Origin: Agrobacterium albertimagni AOL15
GTDB taxonomy: Bacteria > Pseudomonadota > Alphaproteobacteria > Rhizobiales > Rhizobiaceae
Direction: 5' to 3'
DNA: 64,000 bases
NCBI RefSeq assembly: GCF_000300855.1
Contig: NZ_ALJF01000006.1
Location: 1-64,000 of the forward strand
Position 1 is the stretch's first letter. The number at the start of each line of letters is the position of its first letter. The position numbers and the translations under genes were made by a program. This document shows, piece by piece, positions 1 through 9,304 of the stretch. Below the pieces are notes generated by a model. That model saw only the letters and a list, made by a program, of their open reading frames with translations. It made no database searches and was not told the DNA's origin.

Positions 1-1
1 C

Positions 2-976
2 GATCACATTCCCCTCTACCGCCTGTCCGAGATGTACGACCGGTTGGGGATAGACATCTCCCGGTCCGTGATGGCCGACTGGGTCGGCCGCGTATCTGCT
101 TTACTGACACCACTCGTCTTGTTGATCCGGGCCCATATTGCAGCACTCGACCGAATACATACGGACGATACCCCGGTCGATGTTCTCGACCCCGGACGGG
201 GCAAGACAAAAACCGGCAGGGTCTGGGTCTACGTCTTCGACGGCAGTGGCTATCAATCCGCCACTCCCGCAGCCATCGCCTATTACTATAGCCCTGACCG
301 CAAGGGGGCGCATCCGGCTGACCACCTGGCAAGCTTCAGCGGCGTCATGCATGCCGACGGTTATGGAGGCTACAAAAAACTCTACGGCAACCAGATCATT
401 GAGGCCGCCTGCATGGCGCATGTGCGCCGCAAGTTCCATGATGTGATCAAGCTGAAGCCGTCGCCGATCGCGGAGGAAGCGCTTTCGCGCATTGGAGCGC
501 TCTACGATATCGAGAACCGTATCCGCGGCATGTCGGCTGACGAGCGGCGTACCCTGCGCCAACACCATGCCCGGCCCGTTCTTGACGAACTCAAGGCCTG
601 GATCGAGGCGACACTCTCAACTTTGCCGCAGAAGCAGAAGCTGGCCGAGGCGATGCGATACGCCCTGTCGCGATGGGCCGCCTTGAGCGTCTACATCGAT
701 GATGGCCGTGTTGAAATCGACAACAACATCGCCGAAAGAGCCATGCGTCCGCTCGGAATCGGCCGGAAAAACTGGCTTTTTGCCGGCTCGGACAAGGGCG
801 GTGAGCGCATCGCCAACATTCTGACCATCATCGAGACGGTCAAACTGCAAGGCCATAATCCGGAGGTCTATCTGACAGATGTCCTGACCCGGATCCAGGA
901 TCACCCCAAGGATCGACTTGAAGACCTGCTGCCTTGGAACTGGACGCCGGCAAAAGCTCGGCACGAGGCCGCCTGA
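2..976 (+). CDS. IS66 family transposase (TnpC), C-terminal part
   Basis: The reading frame is open from the left edge, so the N-terminus is missing; the first in-frame ATG at 32 is internal. The product is the catalytic part of the DDE-type IS66 transposase. A DDE-core segment with HTDDTPV is near the start of the visible part, followed by an ANMAHVRRKF-like central region (here ACMAHVRRKF), an EIDNNIAERAMRP motif and the IS66 C-terminal tail ending LPWNW. It runs straight into the small accessory gene at 976, sharing one base, so the two are translationally coupled. Family assignment is firm; activity cannot be judged from this part alone. Confidence 0.93.
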   Translation, partial: DHIPLYRLSEMYDRLGIDISRSVMADWVGRVSALLTPLVLLIRAHIAALDRIHTDDTPVDVLDPGRGKTKTGRVWVYVFDGSGYQSATPAAIAYYYSPDRKGAHPADHLASFSGVMHADGYGGYKKLYGNQIIEAACMAHVRRKFHDVIKLKPSPIAEEALSRIGALYDIENRIRGMSADERRTLRQHHARPVLDELKAWIEATLSTLPQKQKLAEAMRYALSRWAALSVYIDDGRVEIDNNIAERAMRPLGIGRKNWLFAGSDKGGERIANILTIIETVKLQGHNPEVYLTDVLTRIQDHPKDRLEDLLPWNWTPAKARHEAA

Positions 977-1281
977 TGGCTCGCTCGAGGTTCATCTACA
1001 CACTCAGCCAAGTCGCCGGCATGATCAGCGAGAACCTCGAACTGATCGAGGAAATCACCGCGAACTCGGACAACATCTCCGAAGGCGAACTGGTTTATGT
1101 CAGTGATGGCAGTGAGGATGGCACGAAGGGTCTGACCGAGAACGGCATCGAAGAGCTTCAAAGCCTACTTGCCGACATCAGGACGTGGGAAGGCGGTATC
1201 CGCGAGTTCCTCATCGAGACACAATGCGATCCTGAAATAATCGACCGCATCATGGTCGATGAGATGAAACGCGGCCTATAG
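976..1281 (+). CDS. small IS66-associated protein of unknown function
   Basis: A 101-residue acidic protein starts at the ATG that overlaps the transposase stop (TGATG). I prefer this start to an in-frame ATG at 934 inside the transposase gene because of the coupling. The protein is rich in Glu, Asp and Ile and looks helical, with no motif I can assign. A gene in this position after tnpC is common in rhizobial IS66 elements, so I treat it as part of the element. Its stop lies about 40 bp inside the right end of the element. Confidence 0.75.
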   Translation: MARSRFIYTLSQVAGMISENLELIEEITANSDNISEGELVYVSDGSEDGTKGLTENGIEELQSLLADIRTWEGGIREFLIETQCDPEIIDRIMVDEMKRGL

Positions 1282-2220
1282 CATCCCCACACACTCGAAA
1301 AATGCCTTCGCCGGACGCTTACCCTTCAGCCCCGTCTCCGCGGCAATCTTCAGCGCCCTTGAGATCGCCAGCAACCGCGTCTCGCGATCATGATGCCGGC
1401 GTCGATCGACGGGGATGGCTTTAAGGCCGAGATTGATCGCCGCAAGATGGGTACCGGTGGTAACGCCACCCTCGCGCAGAAGGGAGGCGGCGAGCAATCG
1501 TCCAAGCCAGGGCGCATGCTGCAGGACGGCAATCTCGTTCCAGGCATCAAGCGCCACGATTGCCTGCAATACCGGCGGCAGATCATGGGACCGAGCCAGT
1601 ACGGCATGCCACTCCTCCAGGCGCTCGTCTTCATCCCAATCGAGATCGTAGACGAAGGGATCCTTCTCCGGAGCGTTCTTTACGCGGCCCGGCTTCTTCG
1701 CATCCTCGATCGCGGCCTGCGAACGGGCAAGAGCCGCATCGATCGCGGCAAACGCATCACCCAAGCCATCGAGAACGGAATCCTCTGCCTCCTGTCCCCC
1801 ACCAGGATCACTGGACACCTGCACATTCGCGTCGGGCACCCCCTCCCCGTCTCCACCCAATGATGCTCCGGCCCACGGCCGGCCGCGGAGGGAGGCGAGG
1901 CCGGGGCCCGACAGCGCCCAGGCGGGTGGATGGGCGGCGATGCGGCGGCGGGTTTTCAAGATGTCGCGGGCGATGGTGAGTTCATGGGTGGGTGCGCGGA
2001 TGTCACGGAGAGCGTCGTGCAGGACGAGGTCCTCGAGATGAACGAGTTCACCGTCGACCCAGAGCGAGGCATGGGCGTCGAGGAAATGCGAGCGCTCGAG
2101 AAAGCCCTCGCCGACGGCAGAACGGGCAATGCGCTCATCAAGACGGGCAAGCGCGACGGCTGCCTCGGAAATCGGCCGCAACAGGCTCTGGATGGGCAAT
2201 CTGGTGAGATCGTAAGACAT
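1276..2220 (-). pseudogene. DUF1612 / RHE_PE00001-type protein, truncated by IS66
   Basis: The 314-residue minus-strand product matches the N-terminal and central part of the rhizobial DUF1612 family (RHE_PE00001 type). Members are usually longer and end in a helix-turn-helix domain. They are common on rhizobial plasmids. Here the native sequence runs to ...ETGLKG; from 1322 on, the codons come from the IS66 end ([14 protein letters not shown]) and stop at 1276-1278. The C-terminal HTH is therefore lost and about 14 residues of IS sequence are appended. The rest of the gene should lie left of the element, outside this window. The start ATG at 2220 follows an AT-rich leader. The truncated protein could still be made but should not bind DNA. 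Confidence 0.8.
1310..1322. repeat. IS66 right terminal inverted repeat
   Basis: GCCGGACGCTTAC ends at the point where the plus-strand element sequence gives way to the coding sequence of the interrupted DUF1612 gene. Read from outside it is GTAAGCGTCCGGC, typical of IS66-family ends. The partner repeat is outside the window. Confidence 0.8.
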
Positions 2221-2629
2221 TGAATTTATGGTAAATGATTCATTAACTGAAAGCTACAGGCACGTTATGGTTCCCTACATTGTATAAATAACCTCAAGGT
2301 CTCTTGCTTCCGATAAGTAACCCTTATCGGAAATCAAATAATGATGAGATATGCAAAATCACCATTGCAACTAAAATGCAAAACAATGAACAAAAAATAC
2401 TATGGATGATAACCCAGGGCAAATTTTAATCAATTTTCGATCACCCGTTTGAACCCTAGCGCCACGCCACGCGACCGCCTCCGGCCTTAAGGAAAAATAA
2501 ACGACACCTCAAAAATTCAACCTTAAATAGCGATTCATTCTCCATTTAGAAATCACTTAGATCTAATCTCAGATTACTTCGAACCAGGTCGATAAGGTAC
2601 TTGATCACGGCAAAGGCGGCATCTGGGGA
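2221..2629. other. AT-rich intergenic region
   Basis: This 409-bp gap between the divergent DUF1612 and GGDEF-EAL genes is clearly more AT-rich than its surroundings and has no convincing reading frame. It must hold the promoters of both genes. The only strong structure I see is the hairpin or operator at 2308-2332. Confidence 0.6.
2308..2332. promoter_or_regulatory. perfect 10-bp inverted repeat, candidate operator
   Basis: TTCCGATAAG and CTTATCGGAA are perfect inverted arms separated by five bases. The site lies about 90 bp upstream of the truncated DUF1612 gene and 300 bp upstream of the GGDEF-EAL gene. It may be an operator, perhaps for the HTH domain that the DUF1612 protein would have had; this last idea is only inference. 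A hairpin terminator is unlikely because there is no T-run. Confidence 0.4.
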
Positions 2630-4885
2630 ATGATCGACAGGACGCGTCAAGCGGACATACCCCAGGTGGGAACAGGGCCGATAGTACGGATCCCCTTTTT
2701 GCGCCGTAGTCTTGCAAGGGCCGCGGCCTGGAAACGGTCGCTCGTTTCCAAAATCACCTTGGCCTTCGTGATGGTAGCGCTTGCCTCCTATGGACTGGGC
2801 GCAATGGTCGGCTGGTCCATGTTCGTGGATGCAGCCAACGAACAATGGCACAATCAGGCGCGCATCAATGCCCAGATCGCCAGTTCGACCCTCCGGAACA
2901 TCTACACCTATGTCGTGATAAAGGCCGACGAAAGCGGCCAGGTCGAGCAGATCGTGTCGAGCGAACCGGTCGGAAACGATGATTCCATCCTTTTCACGGG
3001 GTTCACGCCCACAGACGTTCTGGCCATGGTGGCAACTCAAACAAAGAACGACGCCTGGCTCTTCCACTTTGACCAAGACACTCAGCGATTTGTTGACATA
3101 GCAGCCTCGACAGGGGTCTCACCTGGCGACGCTGCGTGGATCCGTCGAGATGAAGCACTCTTTCTTGGCGCCCTTCAAGCTGGGAAGGTGACAAGTGGAT
3201 TTGCAACGATTGCCGGGGAACGTCATTTTCTCGGCCTCCTGCCCATCGTCAGCACAGACGACAAGCTGTTTGGCGCTGTTGCGGTCTCGATCGGCAAGGC
3301 CTCAGTCCTCAATCAGACACGAGACGCTCTACTCCGCCAAGCCCTGCTTGCAGTCCTGACCGTCCTGCTGATGACAGGATGTTTCGTTGCGGTCTTTGCC
3401 CGACGCCTTTTCCGGCCTGTGCCGACGCTGGTTCAAGCCACCTTGAAGATCGCAAGCGAGGTGACGGACAGCGCTACACCTTTTCAGGACCGCACCGATG
3501 AGATCGGCGCAATGGCAAGGGCCATCGAAGCGCTGCGAGAAGCTGTTGTCGAGCGTGCACGCCTCAGGGAAATCCGCGACATGGCTGTGAAACTCGAATA
3601 CATGGCCCACCACGACGCACTGACCGGGCTCGCCAACCGCGCACTCTTGATGAAGACCTTGAGCGAAGCCCTCGATACACAACGCGCTTTCAACGTTCTC
3701 CTGCTGGATCTCGACCGTTTCAAGGTGATCAACGACACCCTGGGACACGGTTGCGGTGACCAGCTACTGGTGACGATCGCAAATCGGATCAGGGCATTGC
3801 TTGGCGAAGGCGACCTGGCAGCCCGGCTGGGAGGGGATGAGTTCGCGATCATCCAGCTTGTCGACGGAGACGCAATAGAGGATGCCAGAGAATTGGCTCT
3901 GCGCCTTTTGCAGTCGATCTCAGCAGGTGTTGTCCTCGAAGGAAACGAAGTGATCGTCGGCACGAGCATTGGCGTGTCTTGTGCCCCTGCAGATGGTTAC
4001 ACGCCCGGCCAGCTGCTGCAGAACGCCGACCTGGCCCTTTATCGGGCCAAAGCTGAAGGGCGCGGTACCCTGGTGGTCTACGAACAGGGCATGGACATGG
4101 TGGTCCAGGATCAACATGCACTGGAGATCGATCTTCGGCTCGCGCTGCAGCGCGGCGAATTCGAGATCCACTACCAACCCTTTATAAAGCTTGGAAGCGA
4201 CACGGTCGACGGCTTTGAGGCGCTTGTCCGGTGGCGGCACCCCAATCACGGGCTGATCTCGCCGGACCGCTTCATTCCTTTGGCCGAGGAGACCGGCATA
4301 ATCGTGCCGCTCGGCGCATGGGTCCTGGAGCGCGCTTGTGCGGATGCGATGTCTTGGCCAAAGACCATGAAGCTTGCGGTCAACCTGTCACCCATTCAAT
4401 TGCGCCAAGGCAACATCGTGGACACGGTCGCCAGGGCGTTGAAAATCTCGGGGCTTCGGGCTTCACGCCTGGAGCTGGAGGTGACCGAAACCGCCGTGCT
4501 GGCCGGGGCCGACAGCCGCAGAGCTCTCGAGTTGATCGCAGGACTGGGTATTGCAGTCGTGCTCGACGACTTCGGCACTGGATATGCATCGCTCAGCCAT
4601 CTCGCCGAGATGCCGTTTAAAAAGATCAAGATCGACCGCGGGTTCGTTGCAAACCTGCCAACCCATTCCACCTCACGCGCGATCGTTGCAGCCATCACAA
4701 ATCTCGCTCGAGAACTGGGTATGGAAGTGACAGCGGAAGGGGTCGAGACCGAAGAGCAACTGATCATCCTCAAAGCTGCAGGCTGTACGAATGCCCAAGG
4801 CTATTTCTTTGCACGCCCCCACCCACATTCGCAGATCGAGTTCAACGTTATGAAGCCGGTGGATGGCAGACAGAAGCATGCATGA
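2630..4885 (+). CDS. membrane-anchored GGDEF-EAL cyclic-di-GMP enzyme
   Basis: This 751-residue protein combines a diguanylate cyclase and a cyclic-di-GMP phosphodiesterase domain. A transmembrane segment lies at about residues 41-65 and a second at about 238-260; the roughly 170 residues between them form a periplasmic sensor domain. A HAMP-like linker follows (about 260-310). The GGDEF motif is intact at 401-405, and the EAL domain has EAL at 530-532 and DDFGTGYAS from 646. The inhibitory RxxD site expected five residues before GGDEF is not conserved (GEGD). Both activities are possible on motifs alone. It lies 48 bp upstream of two periplasmic binding protein genes on the same strand, which suggests ligand-coupled signalling. 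The exact start is uncertain: the Shine-Dalgarno-like GGGGA is very close to the ATG. Confidence 0.92.
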   Translation: MIDRTRQADIPQVGTGPIVRIPFLRRSLARAAAWKRSLVSKITLAFVMVALASYGLGAMVGWSMFVDAANEQWHNQARINAQIASSTLRNIYTYVVIKADESGQVEQIVSSEPVGNDDSILFTGFTPTDVLAMVATQTKNDAWLFHFDQDTQRFVDIAASTGVSPGDAAWIRRDEALFLGALQAGKVTSGFATIAGERHFLGLLPIVSTDDKLFGAVAVSIGKASVLNQTRDALLRQALLAVLTVLLMTGCFVAVFARRLFRPVPTLVQATLKIASEVTDSATPFQDRTDEIGAMARAIEALREAVVERARLREIRDMAVKLEYMAHHDALTGLANRALLMKTLSEALDTQRAFNVLLLDLDRFKVINDTLGHGCGDQLLVTIANRIRALLGEGDLAARLGGDEFAIIQLVDGDAIEDARELALRLLQSISAGVVLEGNEVIVGTSIGVSCAPADGYTPGQLLQNADLALYRAKAEGRGTLVVYEQGMDMVVQDQHALEIDLRLALQRGEFEIHYQPFIKLGSDTVDGFEALVRWRHPNHGLISPDRFIPLAEETGIIVPLGAWVLERACADAMSWPKTMKLAVNLSPIQLRQGNIVDTVARALKISGLRASRLELEVTETAVLAGADSRRALELIAGLGIAVVLDDFGTGYASLSHLAEMPFKKIKIDRGFVANLPTHSTSRAIVAAITNLARELGMEVTAEGVETEEQLIILKAAGCTNAQGYFFARPHPHSQIEFNVMKPVDGRQKHA

Positions 4886-4933
4886 ACGATCGACCGGGGC
4901 AATTCATTTCCCCGGGACCTATGGGAGAATGAC

Positions 4934-5830
4934 ATGCGCAGACTGGCATCCGTTGCGTTGACACTTGCGACACTCGTTGCGCCGCTGCCAGTGGCGGCCG
5001 AGGGCGATAGTGAGACCCTGCGAAAAATCGCGGAAACCGGCGTCATCACGCTAGGCTACCGGGTCGCAGAGCCCCCGTTTTCGTTTCAGACCCCAGAAGG
5101 AAAGATCGTCGGCTTCACGATCGATCTGTGCCATGCCGTCGTCGATCAGGTCAGGCAGCACCTGAAGCTCGAGAAGTTGCGCATCGACTATGTGCCGGCG
5201 ACCTCTGCCACGCGTTTCGTTCTTGTGAAGAGTGGAAAGATCGACATCGAGTGTGCGGCGACCACCAACAATGCCGAGCGGCGCAAGATCGTAGGCTTTT
5301 CCTATCCGCATTTCACAACGGCCACCCAGTACATGACGCGACGTGACGATCGGATCGCGAGGATCGAAGATCTCGCCGGCCGTTCGGTCGCAGCAGCCTC
5401 CGGCACCGTCAACATAGAGCAGTTGAATGCCATCAACCGCGAGAAGCAGCTGAACATTGGCGTCATCCCGACCAAGACCAACTCCGAAGCCTTTGAACTT
5501 GTCAGCGACGGGCGTGCTGCAGCCTTTGTCTGGGACGGAATCTTGCTCGCGGCCATGATTGCGCAGGCGCCAGAGCCAGAAAAATTCGCGCTGTCCGAGG
5601 AGACGCTGAGCCCACCGGAGCCCTATGGGCTACTTGTTCGCCATGGCGACGAGGAGTTCCGCTCAATCGTCAATGCTGCGCTGGAGCGGGTGTTCACCGG
5701 TCCGCAGATCGAAACCATATACAACACCTGGTTCATGTCGCCGATCCCGCCTGACGGTATGAACCTGAAGCTGCCACTATCGCCTTCCCTGAAAGCCGCC
5801 TTCGACGCTCCAACCGACTATCTTGATTGA
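4934..5830 (+). CDS. periplasmic amino-acid-type binding protein (SBP_bac_3), copy 1
   Basis: A 298-residue secreted solute-binding protein with an N-terminal signal peptide ending near PVAAEG. The fold signature is that of family 3 (glutamate/aspartate GltI-like) binding proteins: the PPFSF segment, GFTIDLC, DIECAATTNNAERR and a C-terminal W-containing region. GGGAG lies about 6 bases before the ATG. No permease or ATPase gene is adjacent, so it either serves a transporter encoded elsewhere or acts as a receptor for the upstream GGDEF-EAL sensor. The next gene encodes a close paralogue. Confidence 0.88.
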   Translation: MRRLASVALTLATLVAPLPVAAEGDSETLRKIAETGVITLGYRVAEPPFSFQTPEGKIVGFTIDLCHAVVDQVRQHLKLEKLRIDYVPATSATRFVLVKSGKIDIECAATTNNAERRKIVGFSYPHFTTATQYMTRRDDRIARIEDLAGRSVAAASGTVNIEQLNAINREKQLNIGVIPTKTNSEAFELVSDGRAAAFVWDGILLAAMIAQAPEPEKFALSEETLSPPEPYGLLVRHGDEEFRSIVNAALERVFTGPQIETIYNTWFMSPIPPDGMNLKLPLSPSLKAAFDAPTDYLD

Positions 5831-5843
5831 TAAGGAACGAGAG

Positions 5844-6773
5844 ATGACGCAGCAAATCTTGAAGCGCAGACCGTTCATGATCTTTCGGAGAGCCGCCATC
5901 GCAGTCCTGTCAGCATGGCTTTTACCGGTGGCGGCATTTGCGCAGGCCAACGAACCGACCCTGGCCAAGATTGCAAAGACCGGGATCGTGCGCATCGGGC
6001 ATAGCGCCGAGAACTTCCCCTTTTCCTATCGCCAACCGGACGGGACGGTCACCGGCTACTCGACGGAACTCTGTCTGGAGGTCGTCGAAAGGCTAAGACA
6101 AAGACTGAATTTGGCCGAGGTCAAAGTCGAGTTTGTAGAACGTACACCGCGTAATCGGGTTGCCATGCTTCGTGATGGAGACATCGATATCGAGTGTGTT
6201 GCGAGCACCAACAATGCCGAGCGGCGCAAGAGCGTCGGCTTCTCCTATCCCCACTTCATCACCGGCACCCAATTCGTCTCCCTGAAGAAAAGCAATCTAC
6301 GAACGATCGATGATCTTGCAGGTCACACGGTGGTCGCGACTTCAGGCACAACGAATATCGGTCAATTGAATACGATCAACCGTGAGCGATCACTGCATAT
6401 CGCCGTCATTCCCGTCGAGACCCATAAGGACGCTTTTCAGCTGGTCACGGAGGGGCGCGCCGCGGCCTTCGTCATGGACGGCATACTTCTCGCAGCCATG
6501 GTAGCCAAATCCTCCAATCCAGATGATTACGAGCTGTCCAGCGATGCGCTGGGATGGCCAGAGCCCTACGGCCTGATGGTGCGGCTTGAGGACACCGAAT
6601 TCAGGGAGGCCATCAACGCTGCATTGGTGGAAATCTATTCATCGGACAGGATTGAAGCGCTCTACGAGAAGTGGTTTACCTCCCCGGTCCCCCCTGAAGG
6701 CATCAACATGCGCGTACCGATGTCAGCAGAACTCAAGGCGGCTTTCGACAATCCAAAAGACCCTACCGATTAA
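5844..6773 (+). CDS. periplasmic amino-acid-type binding protein (SBP_bac_3), copy 2
   Basis: A 309-residue paralogue of the preceding gene, sharing the same landmarks (PFSYR, GYSTELC, DIECVASTNNAERRKSVGFSYPHF). The signal peptide ends around AAFAQA. I place the start at 5844, where AAGGA lies seven bases upstream; an in-frame ATG at 5823 would overlap the previous gene and lacks a ribosome site. The 13-bp gap to copy 1 indicates one transcript. Tandem binding proteins without permease genes are unusual and point to a sensory role or to two specificities for one distant transporter. Confidence 0.87.
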   Translation: MTQQILKRRPFMIFRRAAIAVLSAWLLPVAAFAQANEPTLAKIAKTGIVRIGHSAENFPFSYRQPDGTVTGYSTELCLEVVERLRQRLNLAEVKVEFVERTPRNRVAMLRDGDIDIECVASTNNAERRKSVGFSYPHFITGTQFVSLKKSNLRTIDDLAGHTVVATSGTTNIGQLNTINRERSLHIAVIPVETHKDAFQLVTEGRAAAFVMDGILLAAMVAKSSNPDDYELSSDALGWPEPYGLMVRLEDTEFREAINAALVEIYSSDRIEALYEKWFTSPVPPEGINMRVPMSAELKAAFDNPKDPTD

Positions 6774-6985
6774 GTGGGACTGCAGGAAGGTTTGAAGCAA
6801 AAGCATGTGGTCTCATGACCAAGGTCGTCTGATGCTAGTATGAGCCCCTCGCCTGATAGGCCGACGAAAACTCCAGTTAGAGCCCTTCGCAAGCTCGTTG
6901 TCGGGCGCCCTGTCATGCTGCACGAGCTCCCCAATTGGGTGATTACACTTTCAGTGAACACGGCGGGCCCCTTCATGATGAAGGC

Positions 6986-7013
6986 CCCGACCGCTCCATG
7001 AAAAGCGGCCGGG
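6986..7013. terminator. hairpin between convergent genes
   Basis: CCCGACCGCT pairs with AGCGGCCGGG across an 8-base loop, with one mismatch. It lies 16 bp after the stop of the minus-strand deacylase gene at 7029 and in the convergent gap after the binding protein gene. There is no good T-run, so its strength as a terminator is uncertain. Confidence 0.4.
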
Positions 7014-7028
7014 AACCAAGTTGTAAAC

Positions 7029-8345
7029 TCAGCTACACCACTTTGTCACAGCAACGGCGATAGCCTTGGTGCAGTCGACAAGGTCTTGCACGGAAACGCG
7101 TTCGTTTGGCTGGTGCGCCTGCGCGGGATCGCCAGGTCCGAAGTTGACGGTCGGCGTGTTGCCAAGTCCTGTAGGAAGTCCGATGTCGCTATGGGCACCA
7201 AAGCCAGATAGGGCAGGCGAAAGTCCGGCAGCTTCAGTTGCCTGCTGGAAAACAGAAACGAAGGGATTGTCAGCGGGGATTTCGGCACAATCGGCGTCAA
7301 GAATCCATTCAAGGCGGGCGGGATGCTGACGCAGATAAGGGTCTGCTTGGCAGATGTTGTGGACGTGCTCCTCGATCTCCCGCTTGACGTGACCGCCAAG
7401 CCCAAACTCGTCCTTTTCGCTCGGCAAATACTGAGCATCGATGATGATCTCGGCACGACCAGCCATGGAGGAAGGATGCTCGCCTGCCGTCACCTGTGTG
7501 ACGATGATCTGGTTGGGCAGGTCCATAAGAGGATGGTTCTTCTTCGGGTCGAACATCCAACGGCGATTGATGATGTCGATCCCGTCAAGCATCTGACGGC
7601 AAAGCTGGACCGCATCAACAGGACCGCTTGTATACCAGGCATTGGGCGTCAACTCGGCATGGCCGCCAATCCCGTCGATGATAATCTTGCCCCAAAGGAT
7701 ACCATGGCAGAGCGGCGCAATGCGATTGGCCGTCGGTTCAGTCATGATGCCGGCGTCCGCTCGAAAGCCGCGATCGACCATGGCAAGCGAACCCATTCCG
7801 CCGATTTCCTCATCCACGACAGTGGTGAAAACGACATCGCCCCTGAGTTCGATGCCCAACTCCTTCAGCAGCTCGACCGCCATCAGCATGCAGGCAACGC
7901 CGCCCTTCATGTCAACCGTGCCGCGGCCGTGCAGGAAGCCGTCCTTCAGAACCGGAACGAAGGGATCGGTGGACCAGTGCTCGGCAGCGCCTGGCGGCAC
8001 CACGTCAATATGGCCGGTGAGCATGATCGAGCGGCCACCGCCCGTTCCCTTCAGGGTTCCACCGAGATTGGGCCGACCTTCAAAAGTGCGCCCCTTGTTG
8101 GCACCTGGCCGCCCCTCGTACTTTGCATAGAGTGCAGGGCCGTCAGGATCCCAGAGATCCGTCTCAAAGCCCAAAGCCTCAAGCCTCTTTTGCAGATAGA
8201 GCTGGCAGTCGCGCTCACCTGGGCCTGCGTCCTTGGGGTTCGACTTCACGATCGAAGGAAAGGCGACGAGATCACTCAACGTCTGGACAATGCGATCTCG
8301 CGCCGAGTCGACGTGATCGGCGATCTGTTTTTCTATGGATGACAT
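7029..8345 (-). CDS. M20 family deacylase/peptidase (ArgE/DapE type)
   Basis: A 438-residue cytoplasmic zinc hydrolase of the ArgE/DapE/ACY1/CPG2 superfamily. Metal and catalytic residues are visible: H112 in GHIDVVPP, D145 in GRGTVDMKGG and the EE pair at 179-180. It would cleave an N-acyl or peptide-like amide bond; the substrate is unknown. GGAG precedes the ATG. It is the last gene of cluster A, two bases after the permease stop, so its substrate is probably derived from what that transporter imports. Cluster B ends in a different M20 enzyme. Confidence 0.88.
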   Translation of the reverse strand: MSSIEKQIADHVDSARDRIVQTLSDLVAFPSIVKSNPKDAGPGERDCQLYLQKRLEALGFETDLWDPDGPALYAKYEGRPGANKGRTFEGRPNLGGTLKGTGGGRSIMLTGHIDVVPPGAAEHWSTDPFVPVLKDGFLHGRGTVDMKGGVACMLMAVELLKELGIELRGDVVFTTVVDEEIGGMGSLAMVDRGFRADAGIMTEPTANRIAPLCHGILWGKIIIDGIGGHAELTPNAWYTSGPVDAVQLCRQMLDGIDIINRRWMFDPKKNHPLMDLPNQIIVTQVTAGEHPSSMAGRAEIIIDAQYLPSEKDEFGLGGHVKREIEEHVHNICQADPYLRQHPARLEWILDADCAEIPADNPFVSVFQQATEAAGLSPALSGFGAHSDIGLPTGLGNTPTVNFGPGDPAQAHQPNERVSVQDLVDCTKAIAVAVTKWCS

Positions 8346-8347
8346 GC

Positions 8348-9304
8348 TTAGCTCCAGCGTTTTGTAAGACGTTCGATGAGAAGGACTGTGATCAGCAACG
8401 CGCCGACGATACCGACTTGCCAGACGGTGTTGACATTGAGCTGCAAGAGCCCGGTCTTGAGGGTGACAAGCAGGATCACGGCCGCCAGGACACCACCTAC
8501 GCCACCAACTCCACCGCTGATGGCGACACCGCCCAACATCACGGCAGTGAGGGACTCCAGCTCCAGGTTTTGTCCGATGTTGGGCCTTCCGCTTCCCAGC
8601 CAGGCAACAGAAACAAGTCCGGCCAGCCCAGCGAGAAGCCCGCTCAGACCGTAGACAAGGAGACGGGCACGATCGACGGGAATGCCGACCAGGCGTGCTG
8701 AACGCTCGTTAAAGCCCATGGCGATCAGCCACCGCCCCCATGCGGTGTAGACGAGCAGCAGCGCTGCAACGGCAAAAGCCGGCACAACAAGTGTTATGAA
8801 TGGCAGCGGCAGCGACATGACGACACCGCGCCCCCAGGGGAGCAGCCATTCCGGGGCACCCGACTGCGCAGCGCCCCCTGTCAATGCAAGCGCCATACCC
8901 GAATAGATGAAGAGAGTGCCAAGCGTCGCGATCAGCGGAAGGATCTTCAGTCGCGTGACCAGGAAGCCGTTGAACATGCCGAGCAACGTCCCGCATGCGA
9001 TGCAAACCAGAGGCACAAGATCAGGCGGAACGCCGAGCTTCATCGACATCATGGCGAGCACGACGGACAGTGACATCGTGCCGCCGACCGAGAGGTCGAT
9101 ACCAGCCCCGCCGGCAAGAATGACAAGGCACTGCCCAAGGGAAACGAGCGCAAGGATTGTCGAGAACTGCAATACCGTGGTCACGGTCGACGGACTGAAC
9201 ATGGTCGGCCGAAGTGCTGCGAAAAGCAGGACAACGAAAACCCATAAGAGGGCGAGCAACATCAGGATGCGGTTGGCGCGCGCCAACTTCAACGGCTTGT
9301 TCAT
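8348..9304 (-). CDS. Rbs-type ABC transporter permease 2, cluster A
   Basis: A 318-residue integral membrane protein of the RbsC/BPD_transp_2 family, rich in hydrophobic segments, with the conserved GGVAISGGVGG stretch near the C-terminus. I choose the ATG at 9304, which overlaps the stop of the upstream permease by four bases (ATGA); longer in-frame starts lie inside that gene. It pairs with the next permease to form a heterodimeric channel for a monosaccharide- or nucleoside-like solute. Confidence 0.88.
   Translation of the reverse strand: MNKPLKLARANRILMLLALLWVFVVLLFAALRPTMFSPSTVTTVLQFSTILALVSLGQCLVILAGGAGIDLSVGGTMSLSVVLAMMSMKLGVPPDLVPLVCIACGTLLGMFNGFLVTRLKILPLIATLGTLFIYSGMALALTGGAAQSGAPEWLLPWGRGVVMSLPLPFITLVVPAFAVAALLLVYTAWGRWLIAMGFNERSARLVGIPVDRARLLVYGLSGLLAGLAGLVSVAWLGSGRPNIGQNLELESLTAVMLGGVAISGGVGGVGGVLAAVILLVTLKTGLLQLNVNTVWQVGIVGALLITVLLIERLTKRWS

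Larger units (their letters stand above)
1..1322 (+). mobile_element. IS66-family insertion sequence, right-hand part
   Basis: The right part of an IS66-family element enters from the left edge. It contains the C-terminal part of the transposase (TnpC), a small accessory gene that overlaps it by one base, and a right end at 1322 reading GCCGGACGCTTAC, the form expected of an IS66-type terminal repeat (GTAAG... on the other strand). The sequence just outside 1322 is in frame with a gene on the minus strand, which places the junction precisely. The left end, tnpA/tnpB and the 8-bp target duplication lie outside the window. Confidence 0.88.

Noticed and set aside
7323..8342. Plus-strand open frame of 339 codons opposite the M20 deacylase
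   Set aside because: It is antisense to a clear enzyme with all catalytic motifs and has no recognisable protein content.
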